From Promicromonospora sukumoe (GTDB lineage Bacteria > Actinomycetota > Actinomycetes > Actinomycetales > Cellulomonadaceae), in assembly GCF_014137995.1 (NCBI RefSeq), contig NZ_JACGWV010000001.1:3658001-3722000 (forward strand): 64,000 nt of DNA, in the 5' to 3' direction. Every line of letters starts with the position of its first letter. Within the stretch, counting starts at the first letter, position 1. Positions 7,696-14,345 of the stretch are shown piece by piece. A program made the position numbers and the translations under genes. The notes beneath the pieces were generated by a model. The model was not told where the DNA came from. It saw nothing but the letters and a program-made list of their open reading frames with translations, and did no database searches.

Positions 7696-9490
7696 GGTTG
7701 ACCTCCAGGGTGGTGACGTTGTGGTTAGGGCGGCATCGGGTGGTGTAGCCGGGGCCGTTGAGGGGTTCGCCGCAGTCGTCGCAGGCGGCGACCTGAGATG
7801 GCCCGTATTCGTCCCCCGCGACACCCGCACCCCCGTTCGTGCTGGTCAGAGCGTCGGAGCCTGCGGGGGTACGCGGGGGTTGGCGGGTGTATGCGGGTGT
7901 TGAACCCCCGCGCTTCCCCCGCGTACCCCCGCCTACCCCCGCATCGGAAATCGCTGTGACCTGCGACGACGGGTGTTGCGGGTGTTGCGGGGGTTGGATA
8001 CGGGACACCTCAGGTGGCGTGAGCGCCCACACGGTGACCTTCTGCCGGTTGCGGGCTCCGAGGTCGTCCACGGTCCACCCGGCCGACCGCAGCGCCGGGG
8101 CGTTCCGCTTCAGCACCCCGGCCACGGCCCGCACGCTCCGAGGCCACGACCGGGGCGGAAGCCCATCGGGCTGGACCAGGGCGTGGAGGTCGGCGGCGCT
8201 GCCCTGCCACGGCTCGGTGACGGCCTCGGCCAGGGCCGCGAGGAACGGGTCAGACGTGACCGCATCCAGGGCGGCACTGTTGGCTTGATCGGCGTACGCC
8301 GTCAGGGAATCGGTGCCGTGGATCTGGTCCAGCGCTGCAAGCACCATGGCGAAGTCCGCCATACGGGGCATCGACTCCAGCCGCACCGAGGCAACCCGCA
8401 CCTTGGCCGCCCGGACCTGGGACAGCAGGGCCCCGAACACTCGGGGCCAGGCCGACTCCCAGGCCGTGAGTAGCTGCGACTCCGGGCGGCGTCGGTCCTC
8501 GGTGATGCGGTCCAGGTTCACGACGATGGACCGGTCAGCGAGGTCCGGGGCCATGGCCCCGACGTCGATCCCGTTCATGACCAGCACCCGCCGGAACGAG
8601 AACACCGCCAGCCCGTCATCCGAGAACAACTCGCGGCGCACGTCGCCGTCGCCGGTCACCGCGCGGCACAGGGAGTCGGACAGCCACGGCTGAATGGCGC
8701 TCAGGTTGTCCAGCCCCACCACCCAGGAACCCTGGGCGGCAGTGACCCACCCGTCCGCGTCGCGGGGTGGCTTGCGCAGCGGCACCGGGGACGGGTCCAC
8801 GAGTTGCACCAGATTCTTTGTCGCGGATGACTTGCCGGTGCCCTGCTCACCCAGCAGCGCCAGCATCGGGTGCGGGATGCGCTCCCATCCGAGGGCGGCC
8901 ACGAGCCACGCCAGCACGAGCGGCCGGTCAGCCTCGGTGACGTTCAGCAGCGCCCACAGGTCGTCCAGGCTCCCGCCTTCCTCGGGCATCGGCAGAGCGC
9001 CGGTCAGGGCGGTGCGGCGGAACAGCACCGGGGACTCGGTGACGACTGACCATCCGTCGCTGCCGACCCGCACGACGTGTTCGGCGGCGTCGCCCAGGTC
9101 GATCCAGGTAGCCCCGTCCTGCTCGGCAACCCGGATGTGGACTTCCTCGGGCTCGGCCTCGCCCGCCGTGCCCTGGAGCACCAAGAGGGCATCTGCAAGG
9201 GCCTGCTGCCCTGCGATGGCGCCGGTCTGCTGCCGGTACGCCTTCGCCAGTTCCGCGCGCAGCGAGGACCGGCCGCCGCGCAGCATCCGCACGACGTTGC
9301 CACCCGTGCGCGGCACCGCGTAGGCGTCGCCATCGGGGGTGCACCCGAGGTCGTACCGCTTCAGGGCCAGGTCCACGAGAACAGCCGCGGCTGTTTTCTG
9401 CCCGCTCTCGGTGCCGCTGTTCTCGGGCGTGGCGGCCGAGGGCATCACCTCGGCCGTGGGCTCGGCAGTGGGCTGCTCGGGGGCGGTCAT
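7685..9490 (-). CDS. Element replication ATPase (helicase-like)
   Basis: 601 residues. A Walker A motif GEQGTGKSS lies at residues 214-222, followed by a Walker-B-like segment (SWVVGLDNLS) and an arginine-containing segment FSFRRVLVMNG, as in P-loop ATPases encoded beside primase-polymerases in actinobacterial AICEs and phages. The C-terminal 100 residues are low-complexity, with a possible zinc site C-x2-C-x10-C (CDDCGEPLNGPGYTTRC). The start overlaps the xis stop by 4 nt (ATGA). It probably unwinds or loads at the element origin together with the primase-polymerase; that role is inferred from context. Confidence 0.75.
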   Translation of the reverse strand: MTAPEQPTAEPTAEVMPSAATPENSGTESGQKTAAAVLVDLALKRYDLGCTPDGDAYAVPRTGGNVVRMLRGGRSSLRAELAKAYRQQTGAIAGQQALADALLVLQGTAGEAEPEEVHIRVAEQDGATWIDLGDAAEHVVRVGSDGWSVVTESPVLFRRTALTGALPMPEEGGSLDDLWALLNVTEADRPLVLAWLVAALGWERIPHPMLALLGEQGTGKSSATKNLVQLVDPSPVPLRKPPRDADGWVTAAQGSWVVGLDNLSAIQPWLSDSLCRAVTGDGDVRRELFSDDGLAVFSFRRVLVMNGIDVGAMAPDLADRSIVVNLDRITEDRRRPESQLLTAWESAWPRVFGALLSQVRAAKVRVASVRLESMPRMADFAMVLAALDQIHGTDSLTAYADQANSAALDAVTSDPFLAALAEAVTEPWQGSAADLHALVQPDGLPPRSWPRSVRAVAGVLKRNAPALRSAGWTVDDLGARNRQKVTVWALTPPEVSRIQPPQHPQHPSSQVTAISDAGVGGGTRGKRGGSTPAYTRQPPRTPAGSDALTSTNGGAGVAGDEYGPSQVAACDDCGEPLNGPGYTTRCRPNHNVTTLEVNHVA

Positions 9491-9708
9491 GCTGCGCTCC
9501 CGAACTGCTCATCCAGCCACGCCTCAACATCGGTCAGGCGGTAGCGCAGGTGACGGCCGATCTTGACACCGGGCGGCGTCGGGCGACCGGCGGAGCGCTG
9601 CACGTACAGCGAGCGGACGGGGATGCGGAGCATGTCTGCGACCTCCTCAGGGGTGAGTAGTACCGGGACGGTCCGGCCGGGCTGGGCACCGATGCTCTGT
9701 ACGGTCAT
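9487..9708 (-). CDS. xis: Excisionase (HTH_17 / MerR-like)
   Basis: 73 residues. LTPEEVADMLRIPVRSLYVQR is a helix-turn-helix of the excisionase family, followed by VKIGRHLRYRLTDVEAWLDEQ. GGAGG lies 7 nt before the chosen ATG. It is placed between the primase and the replication ATPase, overlapping the latter by 4 nt. Xis proteins direct the integrase toward excision; a small DNA-binding regulator is the alternative. Confidence 0.85.
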   Translation of the reverse strand: MTVQSIGAQPGRTVPVLLTPEEVADMLRIPVRSLYVQRSAGRPTPPGVKIGRHLRYRLTDVEAWLDEQFGSAA

Positions 9709-9742
9709 GGGGTCCTCCGGGACTCGTGATGCGGCGTGGTGG

Positions 9743-10729
9743 TCAGGCGGCAGTGCGGGGCTTGGTGGCACCGCGCCGGATGCCGGAGCGGATGGTCTTG
9801 TACGCCTCGGCCTCGGTGAACGGCGGGCGCTTGGGGTCGTTGGCTGGCTTGCCGTAGTGAGCGGTGCAGGCGTCCAGCAGCACCCCGGCGGCCTCGCCCT
9901 CGCTGAGCGAGCCACCCGCGACGAACTCCCCGAGGCAGCGCGCGGCGAGAAACAGCGCGTGATTGCGACCCCCCTCGGGGGCCTCACGGACGTGCTCGGC
10001 TTCCTTCGCCAGCACTGCCCGCAGGTACGCGGAACGGTCCGTGACGGGGCGCAGCTCTCGCACGCCGGACGGCTCCACCGGGCGGGGCGTGAGGCGCTGG
10101 ACCAGCCAGGCCGGCAAGGGCGTCGCCTCGATCTGGGCCGTCACCTCGTAGCGTCCGGCGTCGGTGGTCGTGGGCGGGGCGACGACGTAGCCGCCCTGCC
10201 CTCGGGTGTCGATCAGTGCGCCGAGGCGACCGGCGGTGTTGCCGAGCGGTGTGGGCAGGTGGGCCGTGGTGTAGTAGCGGTGGACGCCTCCGGAGGGGGT
10301 GCGGGTGGTCCAGGTGGCCGGAAGCCCCTCCGTGCGGCCGTGAGCCGCTGTGAGGGCCGCCAGAGTGTCCTCACCGGGCGCGGTGGCCGCGCCAGGCTTG
10401 GGGGTGTCGGTGTCGATGACCAGCAGGCCCGAGGGCCCGCAGGCGATGCCGATGCCGTAGGGGCGGGCGGTCCAGGCGCGAGTGATTCGGTCGGGGTCGG
10501 TGGTGGCGCGCTGCTCCCACCCGGTGTGCTCGCGACGGCACCAGGGGTCGGTGTGGTCGCACTCGGCGGCGGGGTGGCGTGGGGTGGCCGGGCGCTTGCT
10601 CCCGGGGGTCAGGGGGAACACGGCCCAGCCTCGGGCGGCGTACTCCAGGGCGGTTGCCAGCAGGGCACCGTGACGGTTCTCGGCCGGGGTGCTTCCCGCG
10701 TGCGTGCTGCTCCAGCGCTTGGCGTTCAT
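9743..10729 (-). CDS. Bifunctional DNA primase/polymerase (Prim-Pol)
   Basis: 328 residues. The N-terminal AEP-type Prim-Pol domain is recognisable from ALEYAARGWAVFPL, GSKRPAT, the metal-binding VIDTDTP and TRTPSGGVHRYY. The C-terminal part is helical and ends in a PriCT-like segment with FTEAEAYKTIRSGIRRG. A GGAAGGAA site lies 8 nt before the ATG chosen. This enzyme type starts replication of AICEs after excision by making primers at the element origin; its partner is the downstream ATPase. Confidence 0.88.
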   Translation of the reverse strand: MNAKRWSSTHAGSTPAENRHGALLATALEYAARGWAVFPLTPGSKRPATPRHPAAECDHTDPWCRREHTGWEQRATTDPDRITRAWTARPYGIGIACGPSGLLVIDTDTPKPGAATAPGEDTLAALTAAHGRTEGLPATWTTRTPSGGVHRYYTTAHLPTPLGNTAGRLGALIDTRGQGGYVVAPPTTTDAGRYEVTAQIEATPLPAWLVQRLTPRPVEPSGVRELRPVTDRSAYLRAVLAKEAEHVREAPEGGRNHALFLAARCLGEFVAGGSLSEGEAAGVLLDACTAHYGKPANDPKRPPFTEAEAYKTIRSGIRRGATKPRTAA

Positions 10730-10806
10730 GGCGAGGTTCCTTCCTGGTGAAGTGGTGGGGCCGGGTCCGGCGGTCGCGGGCGGGCGACCGCCGGACCCCG
10801 GGTTGT

Positions 10807-11001
10807 TCAGCGGGGAATGTTGCGGAGGTAGCGGTTGGCGTCGGCCTGGCGGTCGAACACGCGGCACCCGCACTTGGTGCCGTCGTGCGGCCGGTCGTTG
10901 TTGCAGCCCGGGGCTAGGGCCAGATAGCGGTAGTCCCAACTGGTCTTGGTGCTGGTCACGGTCAGCAGTCGCCAGCCGTCGGGATGAGCGGTCTTGGACA
11001 T
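10807..11001 (-). CDS. Small hypothetical element protein, Cys-rich
   Basis: 64 residues, starting MSKTAHPDGWRLL with GGAAGGA upstream. It holds three cysteines in CNNDRPHDGTKCGC, a possible metal site, and a basic C terminus. No function is recognised. Position between the primase and other short genes is typical of AICE accessory proteins. Confidence 0.65.
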   Translation of the reverse strand: MSKTAHPDGWRLLTVTSTKTSWDYRYLALAPGCNNDRPHDGTKCGCRVFDRQADANRYLRNIPR

Positions 11002-11081
11002 GAGCGGTTCCTTCCGTGGTGGGTTGGTGTGGGGGTTGCCTTGCCCTCTCTCCGCCCGACCTGGGGCGGCGATGGGCCCTG

Positions 11082-11267
11082 TCAGCGGGCCAGGCTGGCG
11101 GCGGCGTCGGTCTTGCGGATGTACGTGTCCAAGGTCTTGCCCTTGGCGTTGACCGCTTCCCAGTGGGGGCCGCTGCGCCGGACGCGACCGAGGATCGTTC
11201 CGTTGGCGGTGTAGACCGTTCCGTTGTCGTCCAGCCACGTGTTGTTCGCGACGATCTGGCTACCCAT
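11082..11267 (-). CDS. Small hypothetical element protein
   Basis: 61 residues starting MGSQIVANNTWLDD, with GGAGGAA 7 nt before the ATG. The sequence alternates polar and aromatic residues (NGTVYTANGTILGRVRR) as in a small beta-sheet fold. No family is recognised. Confidence 0.6.
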   Translation of the reverse strand: MGSQIVANNTWLDDNGTVYTANGTILGRVRRSGPHWEAVNAKGKTLDTYIRKTDAAASLAR

Positions 11268-11377
11268 GGCGGGTTCCTCCCGTGGAGTCGTGGTGCAGCC
11301 GGTGCTGCACCGGGTGGCGTGGCGTCTGCCGCGCTCTCCCGCCGCCCGACCTCGGGGCCGGGCGGCGAGAGGCCGCG

Positions 11378-11998
11378 TCAGCGGTCCGTGACGGCGAACA
11401 GCAGCTCGTCGTGAGCGGCGAACACGTGACCGCCGGTCGTAGCGCGAATGGCGCTGTAGGAGGCCGGGAACCACACGGCCGCGCGGGCGTCGTCCAGGCC
11501 CTCGACGGTCGGCAGGGTGGCCGGGCGCAGGGCGGCGAAGTGGGCGACGGACACGACCCAGGCATTGCGCCCGGCGCGGGGGTCCGGCACAACCCGGTCT
11601 CCCAGGTCCTTGAACCGGCTGGGCGGGAGCATGAGGCCGGTTTCCTCGGCCAGTTCGCGCGATGCGGCCGCGCTCGGGCTCTCGCCCGGGTCGAGCATCC
11701 CGCCGGGGAACGCCCACCCGTGGCCGTCGCCCCGCTCAACCAGCAACACACGCCGAGTGCCGTCCGTGGGCGTGGCGAGCACGATCGCATCGGCAGCCAC
11801 GGCCTCGCCCCAGTGCCACAGGTCGCCGCGCCCCTCGGGCAGGTCGGCCGGGACGATGGTGGGGTGCGAGGGCCGTCCGTCGATGACCTCGAACGGGACC
11901 AAGGCGCGGGCCTGGCGCTCGGCCCAGTCGATGGTGGCCGGGTCGGTGGTGTCGGGGCCGTGCTGGGTGGTGGTGTTGTACTCGCGTGCGGTGTCCAT
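11378..11998 (-). CDS. Nudix hydrolase
   Basis: 206 residues with a complete Nudix box, G-x5-E-x7-RELAEETG-x, at about residues 99-121. The family cleaves nucleoside diphosphates linked to another group. Nudix genes recur in AICEs; in pSAM2 a Nudix protein (Pif) gives immunity against redundant conjugation. A Pif-like role is an inference from family and context. The first 50 residues are hydrophilic and not part of the fold. Confidence 0.85.
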   Translation of the reverse strand: MDTAREYNTTTQHGPDTTDPATIDWAERQARALVPFEVIDGRPSHPTIVPADLPEGRGDLWHWGEAVAADAIVLATPTDGTRRVLLVERGDGHGWAFPGGMLDPGESPSAAASRELAEETGLMLPPSRFKDLGDRVVPDPRAGRNAWVVSVAHFAALRPATLPTVEGLDDARAAVWFPASYSAIRATTGGHVFAAHDELLFAVTDR

Positions 11999-12059
11999 CA
12001 GGGGTCCTCCCGGGCCGCTGAGCGGCCTGTTTTTGGCATGAGTGAGGTAGGGGCACGTC

Positions 12060-12220
12060 GGTAGCGGTAGCGGGACCGGCGAGCCCTGGAAGTGCGGGGT
12101 GAGGGGTGTTTCGGGGGTGTAGCGCGGGGTGCGCTACCGCGCTACTTCGTTGAAATTCCGCCGTTTTCGGGGGTAGCGGGCGCGCTACCGGTAGCGGGTC
12201 GTTCCGCTACCTGCGCTACC
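12060..12220. repeat. Cluster of GGTAGCG repeats
   Basis: GGTAGCG occurs at 12060, 12066, 12172 and 12190, and its complement CGCTACC at 12132, 12183, 12205 and 12214; variants lie at 12119 and 12140. Two copies form the 14-bp palindrome CGCTACCGGTAGCG (12183-12196). The cluster spans the intergenic gap and the end of a small membrane-protein gene. It could be iterons of the element origin or a transfer locus. Confidence 0.6.
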
Positions 12221-12510
12221 CCGGCAGCGGCCTCGGGCAGGGGCTCCGGAGCGGGGCCGAGGCTGATCCTGGTGACGACCAGGACGACAGCGGCGAGGAA
12301 CGCGAGGACGGCGACGGCAGCCAGCACCTCGGCCACCGGGGCCAGGCCCAGCGCCAGGTTGGCGACGGTGAGGGCCGAGGCCGAGGCGAACACGGCTCCC
12401 GTGCGGGTGATGCCCGTCTCTATGGCGTTGACCAGGGTGATGGCGTCACGGACCAGGGCGGCGTGCTCGGCCGGGGTCATGGCCTCGGCGTTCGTGTCGG
12501 CGTGGTTCAT
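12142..12510 (-). CDS. Small membrane protein of the element
   Basis: 122 residues. Two adjacent hydrophobic segments (about residues 38-82) follow a polar N terminus with a Glu/Ala/His-rich helix; the C-terminal tail is Pro/Ala-rich. The ATG overlaps the stop of the preceding small gene (ATGA), which decides the start over an upstream GTG. It resembles Spd-type plasmid-spread proteins in size and topology only. The last part of the coding sequence lies in the GGTAGCG repeat cluster. Confidence 0.65.
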   Translation of the reverse strand: MNHADTNAEAMTPAEHAALVRDAITLVNAIETGITRTGAVFASASALTVANLALGLAPVAEVLAAVAVLAFLAAVVLVVTRISLGPAPEPLPEAAAGVAQVAERPATGSAPATPENGGISTK

Positions 12511-12674
12511 GCTGGCCTGATTTCGCAGCCGAACGTCTTGCACTTGTGGGGGCCGTTGTGACCGGCCACGTAGCGGCAGTTGTGGTCACCGAAGTGTGCG
12601 GCGGGGTGCTCGCGGTGGTTGTCCCAGCGCACGGGGCACTTGTCATCGGGCGAGGTGGACAGGCGGGGCGACAT
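12507..12674 (-). CDS. Small Cys/His protein (possible zinc finger)
   Basis: 55 residues read directly from the minus strand: it starts MSPRLSTSPDDKCPVRW and contains four cysteines and several histidines (HFGDHNC, HNGPHKCKTFGC). A GAGAGGAA site precedes the ATG, and its stop overlaps the next gene by 4 nt. The Cys/His spacing suggests a metal-binding fold. No family is assigned. Confidence 0.6.
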   Translation of the reverse strand: MSPRLSTSPDDKCPVRWDNHREHPAAHFGDHNCRYVAGHNGPHKCKTFGCEIRPA

Positions 12675-12689
12675 GGTGGTTCCTCTCGG

Positions 12690-13013
12690 TCAGGCGGCGG
12701 TGCGCCAGTGGGCGGGAAGTTCCTCGTGCGGATCGGTATCCAGGCGTTCGGCCCAGGCCCGTTCAAACTCGGTCACGGTCATCCGGGGCGTGGTCGCCCA
12801 GAACTCCCGCAGCTCTCGTGAGGCGTACGCGGTGGCGACCGCTCCCCCGGCGAACAGCCGGGACTCGCTCACCCCGGCCGCCCGGCCACGCACGTTCAGC
12901 AGGACACCGTTCGTGGCCCGGTACGCGGCGGCGATGTGGGCTTCCAGGTAGTCCCCGTATTCGGACCGCATGGCGGCCCACTCGGCGGCGGCGCGCTGGA
13001 AGATCGGGGACAT
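12690..13013 (-). CDS. Hypothetical element protein
   Basis: 107 residues starting MSPIFQRAAAEWAAM, mainly helical, without membrane segments. Its ATG lies one base after the stop of the DUF2637 gene, so it is in the transfer operon. No function is recognised. Confidence 0.6.
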   Translation of the reverse strand: MSPIFQRAAAEWAAMRSEYGDYLEAHIAAAYRATNGVLLNVRGRAAGVSESRLFAGGAVATAYASRELREFWATTPRMTVTEFERAWAERLDTDPHEELPAHWRTAA

Positions 13014-13014
13014 G

Positions 13015-14115
13015 TCACGCCTCCACCAGGACCGGCGCGGCCTCGACCACGGCGGCCGCCGTCGCATCGGCCGTGGGCTCCTGTGCGGCGGCGCGAGCCT
13101 CGCGCAGCAGGCGCCGGGCGTGGCCGTCGCTCACGGTGTGCCCGGCGTCGGCCAGGGCGGCCTGTGCGGCCGGACCCGTGGCGTCCGGCGTCTGGTCCAG
13201 CAGTCCGGACACGACGGCCAGGTGAGCGGACCGGTCCGCCCGGACGGCACCGGACCGGACAGCGGACCGGCGCGGCTTGGGCCGGTTGCCGGACCGGACC
13301 GACCGGCGCGGGGTGGACCGGTCCGGACCGGTCATCGACTCCAGTTCGGACCGGACCGACTCAGCGGCCCGGGCCTCGTAGTCCGGTGCGGTCTGGACCG
13401 GCGCGGCGACGGCGAGACCGGCCACGCGCTGGTTCGTCTCGATGTGCATTCGGGCCACGTCGGCCGTGCCGTCCGCGACGGCAGACAGCGACTCCAGCCA
13501 GGCGGCCACGTGAGCGCGCATCTGCTCCGGCGGCACGGTCCGCAGAGCGACCGCACGGGCCTTGCGTCGCTTGGCCTCGGCGCGCTCGATGGCGCGGCGA
13601 CCACCCGGGGTGCGGGTCCCGGCCTCGTGGACGCGGGCGGCGTCCTCGACGGTCAGGAACAGGCGGTGCATGCGGGCGGTCTGACGCATGCTGGACCACG
13701 AGGCGCCGGACGCGAGGTGCCGGTCACCGATCAGGGCGAGGTGCCACATCAGGGCGGCCAGCAGCGGCACGACGAACCGGAACAGGACCGCTCCGGCCGG
13801 GTGCCCGAGGTAGACCTCGTGCACGGCGGCGAACACGCCCGAGGCGGACGACAGCGCCCACGTCAGGGTGAGCAGCGTGCCGCCGGGCCGGTTGTCCCGG
13901 GCCGCTTCGCGGGCCAGCAGGGCGACCGTGACGAGGGACAGCTCGAACACGCCCGCCGTGGTGTAGGCGGTGGCGGCGTCCATGCCCAGCACGTCCCGGC
14001 CGAACCCGACCATGGCGAGGTAGGCGGACACGGTGGAGATCACGGCGACGGAGACGGCTCCGCCCAGGACCAGGCGGCGCGAACTGCTCCGCGGTGCATC
14101 GGTGGTGGTGCTCAT
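13015..14115 (-). CDS. DUF2637-type membrane protein
   Basis: 366 residues. The N-terminal 130 residues hold four hydrophobic segments, as in DUF2637 proteins of Streptomyces plasmids and AICEs. A charged helical region follows, then a segment rich in Arg/Ser/Pro whose codons form the GGACCGG repeat cluster, and a C-terminal HTH-like end (VSDGHARRLLREA). GGGAG precedes the ATG. Proteins of this type lie beside TraB and are thought to help plasmid spread; the role here is inferred. Confidence 0.72.
   Translation of the reverse strand: MSTTTDAPRSSSRRLVLGGAVSVAVISTVSAYLAMVGFGRDVLGMDAATAYTTAGVFELSLVTVALLAREAARDNRPGGTLLTLTWALSSASGVFAAVHEVYLGHPAGAVLFRFVVPLLAALMWHLALIGDRHLASGASWSSMRQTARMHRLFLTVEDAARVHEAGTRTPGGRRAIERAEAKRRKARAVALRTVPPEQMRAHVAAWLESLSAVADGTADVARMHIETNQRVAGLAVAAPVQTAPDYEARAAESVRSELESMTGPDRSTPRRSVRSGNRPKPRRSAVRSGAVRADRSAHLAVVSGLLDQTPDATGPAAQAALADAGHTVSDGHARRLLREARAAAQEPTADATAAAVVEAAPVLVEA
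13227..13401. repeat. Cluster of GGACCGG repeats, candidate clt
   Basis: At least eight copies of GGACCGG in one orientation, plus two GGACCGA, fall within about 175 bp inside the DUF2637 gene; CGGACCGGAC occurs three times. The TraB proteins of Streptomyces plasmids recognise short directly repeated octamers near the traB/spd genes (clt locus, TRS repeats). Size, orientation and place fit such a site; binding is not shown. Confidence 0.55.
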
Positions 14116-14150
14116 GGTGGTGCTCCCTTCGTGTGTGAGGTGGTGCCCGG

Positions 14151-14342
14151 TCATCGGGCGCGTTCCATCTGGGCGGCGGTCAGGGTGACCAGGCGCGTAG
14201 GCCTGGCGAGTTGGACCAGGTAGACGTGCGGGTCGCTCCCGTCGTCTACGCGGGTGTCCTCTACGTCGATCACGCGGCCGGTCTGCCCCTGAGCGGGGCC
14301 GGACTTGACGCGGACCTTGGCCCGGAGGCGGAAGGTGCTCAC
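14151..14342 (-). CDS. Small KOW-like protein
   Basis: 63 residues. KVRVKSGPAQGQTGRVIDVED resembles a KOW motif, found in RNA- or nucleic-acid-associated beta-barrels. It starts with GTG 3 nt after the stop of traB, so it is translated from the transfer mRNA. The function is unknown. Confidence 0.6.
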   Translation of the reverse strand: MSTFRLRAKVRVKSGPAQGQTGRVIDVEDTRVDDGSDPHVYLVQLARPTRLVTLTAAQMERAR

Positions 14343-14345
14343 GGG

